Assembly: GCF_009937765.1 (NCBI RefSeq)
Contig: NZ_CP047089.1
Span: 2,168,272-2,232,271, forward strand
From: Bacillus pumilus
Lineage (GTDB): Bacteria; Bacillota; Bacilli; Bacillales; Bacillaceae
DNA length: 64,000 nucleotides
Direction: 5' to 3'
Shown one piece after another: positions 1 to 10,674 of the stretch (its first letter is position 1; each line of letters begins with the position of its first letter). The notes under the pieces were generated by a model. It did no database searches, was not told the DNA's origin, and worked only from the letters and a program-made list of their open reading frames with translations. Position numbers and translations under genes: made by a program.

Positions 1-1
1 C

Positions 2-373
2 GCAAATCTTGTCCAAAACCTGAGCGTGAGAAGTGAAACCATTTGTGCAGACGATGTAGCCGTTGAGAGACTGCGCTATTATTTCTTCTTTAATCATTTA
101 TTTGGTCTCATTAATGGCTTTGGTACAGAAGGTCTGGCGAAAGAAGAAGACTTGCTCGCACTTGTGAGAGATACATTACTCGTTCATGAGGAGACTTACG
201 GTGCATCTGAACTAACAAACAGCCTACTTCGCTCAAAGGAACTCCCTTCGAAAGCGAACTTGCTGACACGATTTGAAGACATGGATGAATTGACAGGGTC
301 ATTGGAAACACAGTCTCGTTACACAGCTGTCTTGAATCCGCTGTTTTTACATAAGGAGGCGCTGATTGGATGA
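2..373 (+). CDS. IucA/IucC-family siderophore synthetase, C-terminal part (RhbC-like)
   Basis: The reading frame is open from the left window edge, so only the last 123 residues are visible. The end of the protein (ferric-reductase-like C-terminal region of the IucA/IucC family) shows the usual SKANLLTRFED segment followed by a short SRYTAVLNPL tail. Members of this family are NRPS-independent synthetases that amidate citrate with a hydroxamate amine. The stop codon overlaps the start of the next gene (ATGA), and acetyltransferase, lysine-type N-hydroxylase and a second synthetase follow, matching the order rhbC-D-E-F of citrate-hydroxamate siderophore operons. The product could be schizokinen or a relative; the diaminopropane-forming genes would lie to the left. 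Confidence 0.85.
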   Translation, partial: ANLVQNLSVRSETICADDVAVERLRYYFFFNHLFGLINGFGTEGLAKEEDLLALVRDTLLVHEETYGASELTNSLLRSKELPSKANLLTRFEDMDELTGSLETQSRYTAVLNPLFLHKEALIG

Positions 374-924
374 GGCATCGTATTCATTTTATTCGAGCTG
401 AATATGAAAGAGATGTACGGCTTGTCCACAAGTGGATGCAAGAGGAGTATGTTCACCCATTTTGGCATTTGAATATTCCGTTTCCTTCTTTTGAAAAGCA
501 TTTTTATCAGGCGATTCATGATCCGCATCAAACCCTGTATTTAGGCACCATTGATGGGACGCCCATGAGTTATTTTGAGGCATACAACGTCAAAGGTGAC
601 ATCATTGAATCTTACTATCAGCCTTCTCCGCATGATCAAGGAATCCATCTATTAATAGGGGAGCCGAATTATGTGGGAAAAGGTTTTGCGACTCCGCTGC
701 TTCAGGCCATGACAGCATTTCAGTTTGAGCAAAACAAACGAACAGAAAAAATCGTTGCTGAGCCGGATATTCGCAATGAAAAAATGATCCATGTATTTGA
801 AAAATGTGGATTTGAACGTGTAAAACCAGTCAATTTACCCGATAAAACAGGTCTTTTGATGTTTTGTGATCGAGAACGATTCGAAAGGAAGTATAACCAT
901 GACGCGGTTCAACAAGCAAAATAA
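370..924 (+). CDS. siderophore biosynthesis N-acetyltransferase (GNAT, RhbD/IucB type)
   Basis: This 184-residue GNAT protein contains the acyl-CoA binding stretch NYVGKGFATPLL and the PDIRNEKMIHVFEKCGF segment typical of the IucB/RhbD/AlcB acyltransferases. These enzymes acetylate the N-hydroxylated diamine before it is joined to citrate. An AAGGAGG Shine-Dalgarno sequence lies nine bases before ATG 370, which overlaps the stop of the upstream synthetase. The gene overlaps the following hydroxylase by 26 bases, so translation is probably coupled. Acetyl specificity is inferred from the operon type, not from residues. Confidence 0.85.
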   Translation: MRHRIHFIRAEYERDVRLVHKWMQEEYVHPFWHLNIPFPSFEKHFYQAIHDPHQTLYLGTIDGTPMSYFEAYNVKGDIIESYYQPSPHDQGIHLLIGEPNYVGKGFATPLLQAMTAFQFEQNKRTEKIVAEPDIRNEKMIHVFEKCGFERVKPVNLPDKTGLLMFCDRERFERKYNHDAVQQAK

Positions 925-2248
925 TGTAGTGGATGTAATCGGAATCGGCATTGGCCCATTTAACTTAGGACTTGCCGCATTATCTGAAGAAGTAAAGGAA
1001 ATTGACGCTTTGTTTTTTGAAAGAAGTGAATCCTTTCATTGGCACCCAGGGATGCTCATTGAGGGAACGACACTACAAGTTCCTTTTTTAGCGGACCTTG
1101 TCAGCATGGCAGATGTGAAAAGTAAATATAGCTTCCTTAACTATTTACAGGAACAAAACCGTTTGTATTCATTTTACTTTCTAGAAGATTTTCATATCCC
1201 GCGCAAGGAATATAGTCATTATTGCCGCTGGGTCGCAGACCAGTTAGACTCTTGCCGATTTGGCATGAACGTCGAATCTGTCTCATTGATCGAAAAAGCA
1301 GGAGAAAAGCGATATGAAGTGCATGTTCGCCATGTGAAAGAACAAACGGTAGAGGTGTTTGAAAGTAAGCATCTCGTCTTAGGAATTGGTACACAGCCGG
1401 CGATACCAGCATCTCTCCAACCAGCTTTAGGAGAGAAAGTTTTTCATTCTGCCGACTATTTAAAACGAAAGAAAGAAGGCTGTTTCAAAGGGAAATCTGT
1501 GACCGTCATCGGCTCTGGTCAAAGTGCGGCAGAAGTGTTCTATGATATTTTAGCAGATGATGAGGCGAAGGATATTCACTGGTTCACACGCTCTAAAGGA
1601 TTTTTCCCAATGGAATATTCAAACCTTGGTCTTGAATATTTCTCTCCAGATTATATAGATTTCTTTTATGAGCTCCCGCAAACAAAAAAGGATGCGTTGT
1701 TAAAGCAGCAGGACTTGCTTTATAAAGGTATCAGCTCTGCAATGATCCGTGATATTTATCATTTGCTATATGAGCGTTCTGCTTGCGGAGAGCAGTTGAA
1801 CACAGTGCTCCAAGCGATGACGGAGGTCAACTTGATTGAGGAAACAGCGGGTGGTTTGTCCCTTTCATGCACGCAATGGGTCAAAGAGGACTCCTTTACT
1901 CACGAGACAGATATTGTCGTACTGGCGACGGGCTATCAATCCGTACTGCCGCCGTTTATCAACCCAATTTCTCATCATATTCAATGGGACGATAAAGGGC
2001 GGTTCCAAGTTGAACGTGAGTACCGCTTGAAAACAAATACAATGGGTGAAAATGATATTTTTGTTCAAAATGCAGAGCTTCATACACATGGTGTTGGCGC
2101 TCCAGATTTAGGACTTGGTGCTTACCGAAATAGTGTGATTATCAATGAACTTGCTCATCAAACCGTGTATCCACTTTATCAAAAGCACGTCTTCCAGACA
2201 TTTGGTACACACAAGAACGTCAACACATTCGAAGAAATCAAAGGTTAA
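899..2248 (+). CDS. L-lysine/diamine N6-monooxygenase (IucD/RhbE family)
   Basis: A 449-residue flavin N-hydroxylase of the SidA/IucD/PvdA family. It has the N-terminal FAD site GIGIGPFNLGLA, the NADPH site IGSGQSAAEVF near the middle and the late ATGY motif (VVLATGYQ). It hydroxylates the terminal amine of the siderophore building block using NADPH and oxygen. I chose ATG 899 because AAAGGA ends nine bases upstream; an in-frame ATG 33 bases earlier lies inside the acetyltransferase gene without a site. In a citrate-hydroxamate operon the substrate is expected to be 1,3-diaminopropane (schizokinen) or lysine (aerobactin); the sequence alone does not decide. Confidence 0.88.
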   Translation: MTRFNKQNNVVDVIGIGIGPFNLGLAALSEEVKEIDALFFERSESFHWHPGMLIEGTTLQVPFLADLVSMADVKSKYSFLNYLQEQNRLYSFYFLEDFHIPRKEYSHYCRWVADQLDSCRFGMNVESVSLIEKAGEKRYEVHVRHVKEQTVEVFESKHLVLGIGTQPAIPASLQPALGEKVFHSADYLKRKKEGCFKGKSVTVIGSGQSAAEVFYDILADDEAKDIHWFTRSKGFFPMEYSNLGLEYFSPDYIDFFYELPQTKKDALLKQQDLLYKGISSAMIRDIYHLLYERSACGEQLNTVLQAMTEVNLIEETAGGLSLSCTQWVKEDSFTHETDIVVLATGYQSVLPPFINPISHHIQWDDKGRFQVEREYRLKTNTMGENDIFVQNAELHTHGVGAPDLGLGAYRNSVIINELAHQTVYPLYQKHVFQTFGTHKNVNTFEEIKG

Positions 2249-2261
2249 GGAGGATGCAGCG

Positions 2262-4076
2262 ATGAGTGTACAAGATGAATTGAAAAAAGCGGTGAATCCT
2301 GCTGCTTGGAAAAAGGCAAATCAGCGAATGGTGGCAAAAATGCTGTCTGAATACATGTATGAGGATATGCTTCATCCCGTGCAGTTAGATCATAAGGATG
2401 GCATTGCTCAGTATGAATTAATCATTCACGAACAAAAGAAATATCGTTATCTTGCAAAACCTCGTTTGTTTGATAGTTTTGATACGATCGCTGAATCAAT
2501 CGAGTGCTGTCAAGATGGAAAATGGTCAAAGGATGTCAGTGCAATCGTGTTTTTACTAGATATTCAGCCGCTCATTCCAATGGCTTCTGAGACAACAGGA
2601 CATCTAATAAAAGAGCTTCATCACACCCTGTTAGCAGATGTCCATTTGCTGTCGAAAAAAGCCCTTCGTGCGGACGAACTGACAGATACTGATTATGCAT
2701 GGATTGAAGGAGAAATGACAGGACATCCTTGGATTGTGTATAACAAAGGACGTATTGGGTTCAGTTATGATGACTACCTAGCCTATGCACCTGAAAGGCA
2801 AGAAAGTGTGCAGCTGTCTTGGATTGCTGTTCACCGAGATCTTGCCACATTCCATGCTGTCGATCATGAAAACTATGAGCAGATAATCACCAAAGAGTTA
2901 GATGAAGTCACGATCCGTCAATTTCACCGTGTGCTAAAGGATGAAGGATTGAATGAAGCTGATTATTATTTGATGCCTGTTCATAAATGGCAGTGGACAC
3001 ATATGATTATTCAGCATTTCCCGGAAGATTTGGCATTGCGCCGGATTGTGTATGTAGGGGAGGGACTGGATCAATATATCCCACAGCAGTCGATCAGAAC
3101 CTTTACGAACATCTCAAATAAAGGCAAGCATCATATTAAACTGCCAATGAGTATTTTAAATACGCTTGTGTACCGCGGACTTCCATCAGAACGGACAGTC
3201 ATTGCCCCTCGCATTACAGCGCATATTAAAGGGATTGCAGATCAAGATTCATTTTTATCTGATGTCTGCCGCGTGATATTACCTGGTGAGAATGCAAGTA
3301 TCAATGTTGATCATCCTTACTATAGCAAGCTGCCTGGTGCGCCGTATCAATATCTTGAGATGCTCGGTGTGATTTTTAGAGAGAGTATTTACTCGTACTT
3401 AGATGAAGGAGAGAACCCTGTTACACTTGCGGCACTCACTTATGAGGATCATGAAGGTGAGCCCTATGTGAAACAGCTGATTGAAAAATCAGGTCTCTCA
3501 GCAAAAGAGTGGATGGCGAAATTTTTCCATGTGGTCATGCCGCCGCTACTCCACTTTATGTATCAATACGGCACCGTCTTTTCACCGCACGGACAAAATA
3601 CGATTCTTGTGTTAAAAGATCATCAGCCTCATCGTTTAGCGATCAAAGATTTCGTTGACGATGTAAACATTAGCGATCAGCCGCTACCTGAATTGGCTTC
3701 TCTAGGAGACGATTTAAAAGAAGTGCTGCGGAGTGAACCGCCAGAAGGTTTAGTGCAGTTTATCTTTACAGGTTTGTTTATTTGTAACCTGCGTTACGTA
3801 TCAAATGTGCTAGACAATCATCAGCTGTTAGATGAAGCAACACTTTGGCGCTTGCTTGCCGAAGAAATACAGCAGTATCAAAAGCAATTCCCGCAGCTGA
3901 AAGACCGTTTTGAACTATTTGATCTCTTCCAGCCGAAGCTGACAAAGCTGTGTTTAAATCGTAATCGAATGATTGATTATGGGTATGGAGATGGAGATGA
4001 CCGCCCGCATGCATCAGAGCATGGAAAGGTTACAAATGCACTCGCGCATGTTCTATCACCCGCCTGGGAGAAGTAA
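2262..4076 (+). CDS. IucA/IucC-family siderophore synthetase (RhbF/IucC type)
   Basis: A complete 604-residue IucA/IucC synthetase. Visible family motifs include GHPWIVYNKGRIGFS, the ATP-binding-region stretches around SIRTFTNISNKGKHHIKL and SPHGQNTILVLK, and the C-terminal ferric reductase-like part. It probably performs the second condensation of N-acetyl-N-hydroxydiamine with the citryl intermediate. AAGGAGG overlaps the stop of the hydroxylase gene and sits eight bases before ATG 2262, so an upstream in-frame ATG inside the hydroxylase gene is rejected. It is the last gene of the operon and is followed by a strong terminator. Confidence 0.9.
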   Translation: MSVQDELKKAVNPAAWKKANQRMVAKMLSEYMYEDMLHPVQLDHKDGIAQYELIIHEQKKYRYLAKPRLFDSFDTIAESIECCQDGKWSKDVSAIVFLLDIQPLIPMASETTGHLIKELHHTLLADVHLLSKKALRADELTDTDYAWIEGEMTGHPWIVYNKGRIGFSYDDYLAYAPERQESVQLSWIAVHRDLATFHAVDHENYEQIITKELDEVTIRQFHRVLKDEGLNEADYYLMPVHKWQWTHMIIQHFPEDLALRRIVYVGEGLDQYIPQQSIRTFTNISNKGKHHIKLPMSILNTLVYRGLPSERTVIAPRITAHIKGIADQDSFLSDVCRVILPGENASINVDHPYYSKLPGAPYQYLEMLGVIFRESIYSYLDEGENPVTLAALTYEDHEGEPYVKQLIEKSGLSAKEWMAKFFHVVMPPLLHFMYQYGTVFSPHGQNTILVLKDHQPHRLAIKDFVDDVNISDQPLPELASLGDDLKEVLRSEPPEGLVQFIFTGLFICNLRYVSNVLDNHQLLDEATLWRLLAEEIQQYQKQFPQLKDRFELFDLFQPKLTKLCLNRNRMIDYGYGDGDDRPHASEHGKVTNALAHVLSPAWEK

Positions 4077-4080
4077 TAGA

Positions 4081-4115
4081 AAAGCTGTAGACATCAAGTG
4101 TCTACAGCTTTTTAT
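4081..4115. terminator. bidirectional terminator between the siderophore operon and yitH
   Basis: A 13-bp perfect stem (AAAGCTGTAGACA at 4081-4093, its complement at 4099-4111) with a 5-base loop is flanked by A and T tracts on both sides. It can stop transcription from both converging genes. Confidence 0.85.
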
Positions 4116-4118
4116 ATT

Positions 4119-4976
4119 TTACGAGAATGCTTGAGAGGCGAGGAAATAAAGAAGTGCAGGATCGTTCAGCTTTTCTTTCCCGCGAATCATCATATAATGC
4201 GCTTTGTTTGTTTTCGTAAAACCTGCTTCAACAAGTGATTCGTGGAGGCGCTCGGCTGTTTCCTCCTGCATATCTAAACGAATCGGACCGGAATAAGACG
4301 AAATAAGCGATCGAATCAGCGAGAGAGCTGTAATTTCATCATTTGCAGCAAGCGGTCCAATCATTAAATTAGCAGGTGTTTCAACACCAAATGCAAAACC
4401 AGTTATTTCGTGATGTTCATTCTTTGCAATGATACGCTGCGCTGCTCGGTTCATCCGGTTTTTTAGAAAGCTTGAACGATTTGTGCCTGCGCCTTTTTCA
4501 TCTAATGCTTCAATACACGGAAGGTGCGATTCATCGGCAGAAGACAGGTGAATGTCATCTGACACACGAAGCGTCTCTGGGGTTGTTTTTTGCGCTTTGT
4601 AAGTCGTAATATAACCTGCCGTGTGAAACCCGATTTTTTCGTAAACTGGCCGTCCTTGGACAGTAGCGGTTAAGACGACAGGAATGCTTTGATCACATTG
4701 ATCTAGCAGGGTGTCAATCATTTTTCTTGCAAGACCTAAGCCGCGATGTGTCCTAGATACAATGACGGCACCAATTGACGCCATTCGATCATACTGGAAA
4801 AGTCCTGCACACGAGATGACTTGTCCATCCACTGTTGAAAAACCTATGAAATATCCATTTGTTAAAAGAGATGTGAGCTCTTCCGCATTGTAATCAGGCC
4901 AGTCCACCTCTTGAGACAAGGCGATAAGATCTGGTATGTCATCGAGTGTTAATGCTCGTTGAACAACGTTTGTCAT
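4119..4976 (-). CDS. yitH: YitH-like GNAT acetyltransferase
   Basis: A 285-residue protein with an N-terminal GNAT domain (acyl-CoA loop SRTHRGLGLARKMIDTL) and a second, weaker GNAT-like C-terminal half (YitH/Acetyltransf_18 architecture). Size and position next to yitJ match B. subtilis yitH. The substrate is unknown. I place the start at 4976, where AAGGAG lies nine bases upstream; an in-frame ATG at 5006 lies before that site and is unlikely. It is transcribed on its own behind metH and shares the terminator at 4081-4115. Confidence 0.8.
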   Translation of the reverse strand: MTNVVQRALTLDDIPDLIALSQEVDWPDYNAEELTSLLTNGYFIGFSTVDGQVISCAGLFQYDRMASIGAVIVSRTHRGLGLARKMIDTLLDQCDQSIPVVLTATVQGRPVYEKIGFHTAGYITTYKAQKTTPETLRVSDDIHLSSADESHLPCIEALDEKGAGTNRSSFLKNRMNRAAQRIIAKNEHHEITGFAFGVETPANLMIGPLAANDEITALSLIRSLISSYSGPIRLDMQEETAERLHESLVEAGFTKTNKAHYMMIRGKEKLNDPALLYFLASQAFS

Positions 4977-5041
4977 GACACGCAACTCCTTCTTAGCTGA
5001 ATTCATCTATGTGTATCGTATCATAAGAAGGATGAGAAAAA

Positions 5042-5065
5042 GGAAAAGGCTTTCCTTTTCTTTTC
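5042..5065 (-). terminator. possible weak terminator after metH
   Basis: On the minus strand AAAAGGAAA and TTTCCTTTT can form a 9-bp stem with a short loop, running into T residues. It is AT-rich and so a weaker candidate than the other terminators in the window. Confidence 0.35.
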
Positions 5066-5142
5066 AGCGTGTAGACAAACCCTCGTTGGCGTAATCACTG
5101 TCTGGATAATGGTGCTCCAATTCCTCTTGTGGAGGTCCAGCA

Positions 5143-8100
5143 TTAATGAACATTAAAATATCGAGCTTCAGGATGAGAAACGACGATCGCTGTAACAGAT
5201 GCTTCAGGTTCCATCATGAATCCTTCTGTCAAATGGATGCCGATTTTCTCAGGTTGAAGCAGCTTGAACAGCTTTTCTTGGTCTTCAAGGTTTGGACAAG
5301 CAGGATAACCAAAGGAATAGCGCTGCCCTTGATATTTCGCTTGGAATCGTTTTTCCATTGTGAAATCGACTGGATCAGGGAAGCCCCATTTGTCACGAAT
5401 CACTTGGTGGGTTCTTTCGGCTAATCCTTCTGCAAGCTCAAGTGCCAGAGCTTGAACCGCATGCATTTTTAAATAATCTCCTTCTTGCTTAAATTGCTGT
5501 GCGACTTCACGTATACGCGCTCCAGCTGTGACGGCAAATAAGGCAATATAATCTTTCTCCTTTTCACCGTTTCCCCTCACATAATCAGAAATGGACCGGT
5601 ATGGAAGCTTCTCTTGTCTTGGAAATTGGAACGTTTCAATGATACGGTCAGGCACTTCGGGATCATAAATATGCAGATCATTTCCGTTAGAACTGGCAGG
5701 ATAAAATTGATAGACAAATGCAGGGGCAAACCAGTTCTTCTCTCTGCCTTCATTTAGAAGATCTGTGACAAGCTGCTTTAATTCCAATGCTTTTGGATGC
5801 TGTTCGGCCAATAGCTTTTTCACCTTTCCTTTTAATCCAAGGTGGTGACCAATGAGCATTTGTTCATTCACATAAGGCATAATGTGGTGCAGGTCGATAT
5901 CCTTTACATAATGACGTGCCGTATTTTCCGGCGTGAAAATAGGTGCCTCAGGGAGCGCGGCACGTTTTTCTAGTAATTCAATGACAGCTTGTGGCTGCTT
6001 TGTTTCTTTCTCTTTGACAGTTGCCACAGGCTCTTCATCGGGCTTTATTTGAAATTGAAGAGGATTTGCTTTTAACTCATTGGCTAAAGATAAGCCGTCC
6101 ATGGCATCTTTGGCATAAAGAACCGGTCCGTCATAATGAGGCGAGATTTTCATTTTCGTAAATTTACGAGAAAGAGCAGCGCCACCGACTAAAATGGGCA
6201 CGGAAATATTCGCTTTTTGTAAATCTTGAGCGGTGAGAACCATTTGCTGGGCTGACTTTACAAGTAATCCTGATAATCCAATCATATCGGGCTTTTCCTT
6301 TTGCACAGCTTCGATCAATGTTTGTGGTGTCACCTTAATTCCGAGATCGACCACTTGAAAGCCGTTGTTGCTCAAAATGATGTCGACAAGGTTTTTCCCA
6401 ATATCATGGACATCTCCTTTTACAGTGGCAAGTAGGATTTTACCTTTCCCGCTTGCATGCTGCTTTTCCATATATTGCTCGAGATACGATACAGATGCTT
6501 TCATGACCTCTGCCGATTGAAGCACTTCTGCCACAATCAGTTCGTTTTGATTAAAAAGACGTCCAACCTCAGCCATTCCCTGCATTAACGGACCATTGAT
6601 GATATGAAGTGGTGATTCATATTGCTCTAGAGCAAGGGATAAATCATCGATAAGACCTTCTTTTGTTCCTTCGACGACGTATAGTGCGAGCCTTTCATCA
6701 AGTGATAGGGAGACCTTTGGTTTTTTCTCCGTTTTCTTTTTGCCGCGGTAAAATTGGGTGAATTCAGCAAGGGTTTGATCATTAGTTTCATAGAGCAACG
6801 TTTCAGCGAGCTTGATTTCTTCCTTTGGAATAGAAGCGAAGCGTTCAAGTTTTTCTGTATTGACGATGGCGTAGTCAAGTCCTGCTTGGACGCAGTGATA
6901 CAAGTAGACGGCATTCAAGATTTCTCTCCCAAGAGGCGGGAGTCCAAAAGACACGTTGCTGATGCCTAAAATCGTCAAGCACTCAGGCAGTTTTACCTTG
7001 ATCATTTTGATGCCTTTGATCGTTTCTTCGGCAGCGCCAATGTACTGCTCGTCTCCAGTGCCTACTGGAAAGACAAGTGGATCAAAAATGATGTCACTTG
7101 CGGGAATGCCATATTTCTTCGTTAATAGATCATGAGAGCGTACCGCAATCTCGAGCTTTCGTTCTGCAGTTACGGCCATCCCTGTTTCATCGATTGTGCC
7201 AACAACAAGTGCACCCCCGTACAGCTTCACAAGAGGAAGAATTTCTTCAAAGCGTTCTTCGCCATCTTCAAGGTTAATGGAATTAATGATGGCTTTCCCT
7301 TGCGAATAGGTGAGCGCCTTTTCGATCACGTGTTTATCCGTTGAATCAATGACAAAAGGGGCTTTCACTTTTTTCATGGCCTCTTGTAAAAAACCTTCCA
7401 TGTCAGCTATCTCGTCTCGATCTGGATCAGCGAGACACACATCGATCACGTGAGCGCCGTTTTTTACCTGTGCACGAGCAATTTCTGATGCTTCTTCAAA
7501 CTTTTGTTCCGCAATGAGTCGTTTGAATTTGCGTGAACCAATCACGTTGGTCCGTTCTCCTACAAAAAGAGGCCGCATTGATTCGTCATATATTAGGGGC
7601 TCAATTCCTGATACGGTATGTTGAGACGATTCATGCGTAATGTGACGCGGCTGAATCGTGCGTACTTCATCTGACAATGCCTGTATATGTGCAGGTGTTG
7701 TTCCACAGCAGCCGCCAACAATATTTAACCAGCCTTCTTTGGCAAAGGCGGAAATCTTTTTAGCAAGTGAAGCAGGGGATTCATGATATTGACCTTCTTC
7801 ATCTGGGAGACCAGCATTTGGATAGCAGCTAACCGCTGATTTGGCGATGGAGGATAGGGTGCGGATATGGTCTGTCATGAATTCAGGACCCGTCGCACAG
7901 TTCAGGCCGACACTCATCGGTTTCATATGCTCAAGAGAGATATAAAAGGCTTCAATATCCTGACCAGCAAGGGTTGTGCCCATTGGTTCAATCGTACCTG
8001 ATACCATGAGAGGCAACTCAATACCTGTCTGCTGGAAGGCTTCCTGAATGCCTTTGAAACCAGCTTTTACATTGAGCATGTCTTGGCTTGTTTCTAAAAG

Positions 8101-8571
8101 AAGGGCATCACATTTGCCATCAATCAGGGCACGGGCTTGCTCTTCATAGTTTCTAACGAGCTCATCGAAGGTAGTGCCGCCTGTCACAGATAATGTTTTC
8201 GTAGTCGGACCCATCGCACCTACAACAAATCGAGGCTGCTCGGGTGTGGAGAAACGGTCAGCTTCATCCTTTGCCAGCTGCGCAGCCCGTACATTGAGTT
8301 CATAGGCAAGGTGGCCAAGCCCGTATTCATCAAGGACGAGCTTTGTAGCCCCGAACGTATTCGTTTCAATGAGATCGGCGCTTGCCTCAAGGTATTCTTT
8401 ATGAATCGTGCGGATGATGTGAGGGGCTGTTACATTCAAATACTCGTTACACCCCTCATACTCTTCGCCACCAAAGTCTTCTGCTGTGAGATTGGCATTT
8501 TGAATCATGGTCCCCATTGCACCATCAAGGACGAGGATGCGTTTCTTAAGCTGTTCAGTGATAGTTGACAT
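5143..8571 (-). CDS. metH: cobalamin-dependent methionine synthase MetH
   Basis: The 1142-residue protein has the four modules of MetH. The homocysteine-binding barrel carries the zinc ligands of [10 protein letters not shown] near residue 290. The methyltetrahydrofolate barrel begins with [16 protein letters not shown]. The B12 module carries the cobalt ligand motif DVHDIGKN near residue 718. The C-terminal S-adenosylmethionine activation domain has [11 protein letters not shown] near residue 1085. It transfers the methyl group of 5-methyltetrahydrofolate to homocysteine. It overlaps yitJ by 17 bases and has AAAAGGAG ten bases before the ATG, so it is cotranscribed with yitJ under the SAM riboswitch. 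B. subtilis 168 lacks this gene and relies on MetE. Confidence 0.95.
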   Translation of the reverse strand: MSTITEQLKKRILVLDGAMGTMIQNANLTAEDFGGEEYEGCNEYLNVTAPHIIRTIHKEYLEASADLIETNTFGATKLVLDEYGLGHLAYELNVRAAQLAKDEADRFSTPEQPRFVVGAMGPTTKTLSVTGGTTFDELVRNYEEQARALIDGKCDALLLETSQDMLNVKAGFKGIQEAFQQTGIELPLMVSGTIEPMGTTLAGQDIEAFYISLEHMKPMSVGLNCATGPEFMTDHIRTLSSIAKSAVSCYPNAGLPDEEGQYHESPASLAKKISAFAKEGWLNIVGGCCGTTPAHIQALSDEVRTIQPRHITHESSQHTVSGIEPLIYDESMRPLFVGERTNVIGSRKFKRLIAEQKFEEASEIARAQVKNGAHVIDVCLADPDRDEIADMEGFLQEAMKKVKAPFVIDSTDKHVIEKALTYSQGKAIINSINLEDGEERFEEILPLVKLYGGALVVGTIDETGMAVTAERKLEIAVRSHDLLTKKYGIPASDIIFDPLVFPVGTGDEQYIGAAEETIKGIKMIKVKLPECLTILGISNVSFGLPPLGREILNAVYLYHCVQAGLDYAIVNTEKLERFASIPKEEIKLAETLLYETNDQTLAEFTQFYRGKKKTEKKPKVSLSLDERLALYVVEGTKEGLIDDLSLALEQYESPLHIINGPLMQGMAEVGRLFNQNELIVAEVLQSAEVMKASVSYLEQYMEKQHASGKGKILLATVKGDVHDIGKNLVDIILSNNGFQVVDLGIKVTPQTLIEAVQKEKPDMIGLSGLLVKSAQQMVLTAQDLQKANISVPILVGGAALSRKFTKMKISPHYDGPVLYAKDAMDGLSLANELKANPLQFQIKPDEEPVATVKEKETKQPQAVIELLEKRAALPEAPIFTPENTARHYVKDIDLHHIMPYVNEQMLIGHHLGLKGKVKKLLAEQHPKALELKQLVTDLLNEGREKNWFAPAFVYQFYPASSNGNDLHIYDPEVPDRIIETFQFPRQEKLPYRSISDYVRGNGEKEKDYIALFAVTAGARIREVAQQFKQEGDYLKMHAVQALALELAEGLAERTHQVIRDKWGFPDPVDFTMEKRFQAKYQGQRYSFGYPACPNLEDQEKLFKLLQPEKIGIHLTEGFMMEPEASVTAIVVSHPEARYFNVH

Positions 8572-10396
8572 GGATGTTTGACTCCTTTTCTTTCTGATGA
8601 ATGTAGGTGGTTAGTTCTGCTGTTAAGTCTGATCGTAGGAAAGGGGTAATTAAATAAATGCCATTAAACAATTCGCAGGCTGTATCTAATAAAGAGCGGG
8701 CAATCGCTAAGCCTTCTGCTCGCTGCTTTTCTTTATCCTCACCGGCCCTCGCCATAATGTCACGAATGGAATCAGATAATTTGATGCCCGGAATTTCATG
8801 GTGAATAAACTCCGCATTTCTGCTGCTTGTTAATGGCATAATGCCAATATAAATCGGTTTATCTAAATGACGGCTCTCCTCATGAATTTTCACAAGCTGT
8901 TCCTCAGAATATACAGGCTGTGAAATAAAATAATCAGCACCGTATTCGATTTTTTTCTCAAGACGTTTGACCGCCTTATCAATGTGACGAACATTCGGGT
9001 TAAACGCGCCAGCTACTGAAAAATTGGTCTTTTTGCCAAGCGGCTTTCCTGAGAAAGAAAGGCCTTCGTTAAACTGCTTAATCAGGCGGATTAAATCAAA
9101 GGAGGTTAAATCATAAACTGATGTTGCCCCTGGGAAATCCCCAATTTTAGAAGGATCGCCTGTAATGGCTAAAATATCAGTTAAACCAAGGGTATCGAGA
9201 CCCATCAAATGGGATTGAAGTCCAATTAAATTACGATCACGGCATGTGATATGGACGAGTGAACGCATATCAAGCTGCTGTTTCAATAATGCGCCGCAAG
9301 CCACATTGCTAATGCGCGGGGTTGCAAGAGAATTATCAGCTAATGTCAAGGCATCAATGCCTGCATTCTTTAATTCCTTTGCCGCGACGAGAAATTTTTC
9401 GAAATTCAGCTTCTTCGGTGGGTCAAGCTCTACAATGATCGTCCGTTTTTTCGTAGCGAGCTCATCAAGTCCTGGTTCAGTCCGCTGATCTTGAATCGAA
9501 ATGATTTCTTCTTTTAATACTTTCACTTCTTTTTCAGTGATCGGGGCTAAATCCTTGACCGCTTCAGCCATTGCGTGAATATGCTGAGGCGTTGTTCCGC
9601 AGCACCCACCGATAATACGTGCACCTTGATTTCTAAATTCGAGTGCACTTTTTCGGAAATAATCGTTATCTGTATCATAGACGAGTCTGCCTTCTTCAAG
9701 TGAGGGAAGACTGCTGTTAGGATAGACTGATAAATGAGAATTTTCTAAAATCGGTACGCCTTCGAGTGCCTGAATCATATGATAAGGGCCTAGCCTGCAG
9801 TTAATGCCAACGACATCTGCGCCAAGAGAGGACAATTCAGATAAACCATCCCTAAGCGGTGTTCCATCCTGTAACACGCCTTGTTCATGCATGGAGACGT
9901 TCATGACAATGGGGAGCGTCGTTTCTTTGCGTGCAATTTGGAGAACGGCCTTCGCTTCTTCCATGTCATAATACGTTTCTAGCAATATTCCATCGGGTTC
10001 TTCATTTAATAGGATGTATAGCTGCTCTCTAAAGCTTCTTTTAATTTCTTCAATCGTGTAGGCATTTTTGTTAAACGTTCGAATGCCACCAATCGTTCCA
10101 AGGACATAAGCAGAACCTGCGGCTGCTTTTGCGATTTGTACCGCCTTTGTATTGATACGCTTTGTTTCTTCCTCTAAACCGTAACGGGATAGTTTAATAT
10201 AATTTGCGCCGTACGTATTTGTTTGAATGATGTCCGCACCAGCCTGCACATATGCTTCGTGCACGCGCTTTACTTCATCTTCTTTCGATAAATTTAATTC
10301 TTCAAAGCAGCGGTCAATGCCGTAAGAGTATAAAAGTGTTCCCATTGCACCGTCAGCAATCAGTACGCGGTTTTGTAAGTCTTGTAATAGGCCCAT
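8555..10396 (-). CDS. yitJ: bifunctional homocysteine S-methyltransferase / 5,10-methylenetetrahydrofolate reductase
   Basis: A 613-residue fusion. The N-terminal half is a homocysteine methyltransferase barrel with zinc ligands in [10 protein letters not shown] near residue 265. The C-terminal half (from about residue 320) is a MetF-type flavin reductase with VELDPPK and the [14 protein letters not shown] segment. It supplies methyltetrahydrofolate, the methyl donor used by the MetH encoded directly downstream, and may itself methylate homocysteine. The ATG has a GGAGG site. The leader is a SAM-I riboswitch, as for B. subtilis yitJ. Confidence 0.95.
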   Translation of the reverse strand: MGLLQDLQNRVLIADGAMGTLLYSYGIDRCFEELNLSKEDEVKRVHEAYVQAGADIIQTNTYGANYIKLSRYGLEEETKRINTKAVQIAKAAAGSAYVLGTIGGIRTFNKNAYTIEEIKRSFREQLYILLNEEPDGILLETYYDMEEAKAVLQIARKETTLPIVMNVSMHEQGVLQDGTPLRDGLSELSSLGADVVGINCRLGPYHMIQALEGVPILENSHLSVYPNSSLPSLEEGRLVYDTDNDYFRKSALEFRNQGARIIGGCCGTTPQHIHAMAEAVKDLAPITEKEVKVLKEEIISIQDQRTEPGLDELATKKRTIIVELDPPKKLNFEKFLVAAKELKNAGIDALTLADNSLATPRISNVACGALLKQQLDMRSLVHITCRDRNLIGLQSHLMGLDTLGLTDILAITGDPSKIGDFPGATSVYDLTSFDLIRLIKQFNEGLSFSGKPLGKKTNFSVAGAFNPNVRHIDKAVKRLEKKIEYGADYFISQPVYSEEQLVKIHEESRHLDKPIYIGIMPLTSSRNAEFIHHEIPGIKLSDSIRDIMARAGEDKEKQRAEGLAIARSLLDTACELFNGIYLITPFLRSDLTAELTTYIHQKEKESNIHVNYH

Positions 10397-10420
10397 TGGT
10401 TTCCTCCTTATTTCTATGTA

Positions 10421-10591
10421 ACAAAAAAAGCCTTCTGATAAGAAGAAGACTTTTTGGCTGTATCGTAATTCTTCTTCTTATCTTCCAAGCAGTTGCTTGC
10501 TGGATTTAGCACCTTGGTCATAGAAAATAGATTTCTACTACACCGGTTGCTGAGGCTTCACAGGGCCAGTCCCTCTGCCTCTCTTAATAAG
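10421..10591 (-). ncRNA. SAM-I (S-box) riboswitch controlling yitJ-metH
   Basis: On the minus strand the aptamer runs from about 10591 to 10476 and contains the conserved AGAGGCAGAGGGACTGGCCC, GAAGCCTCAGCAACC and AAGGTGC blocks, closing with GGAAGATAAG. Downstream an AGTCTTCT/AGAAGGCT stem followed by seven T forms the terminator (10421-10457). The 12-mer GATAAGAAGAAG at the 3' side of P1 is perfectly complementary to CTTCTTCTTATC in the terminator, giving the antiterminator. The expected logic is that SAM binding locks P1 and lets the terminator form. Confidence 0.95.
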
Positions 10592-10630
10592 AAAGCGATA
10601 TGAACATGTCAATGAATTGAACTTCCATCC

Positions 10631-10659
10631 ACTGTATCGAAAAAATCGGAAATAATCAA
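10631..10659 (-). promoter_or_regulatory. candidate sigma-A promoter of the yitJ-metH leader
   Basis: On the minus strand TTGATT and TACAGT are separated by 17 bases, and the -10 lies about 40 bases before the riboswitch. A second TTGACA just upstream of the aptamer would put its -10 inside the aptamer stem and is less likely. Confidence 0.5.
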
Positions 10660-10674
10660 TGGAAAATTTGAAAT

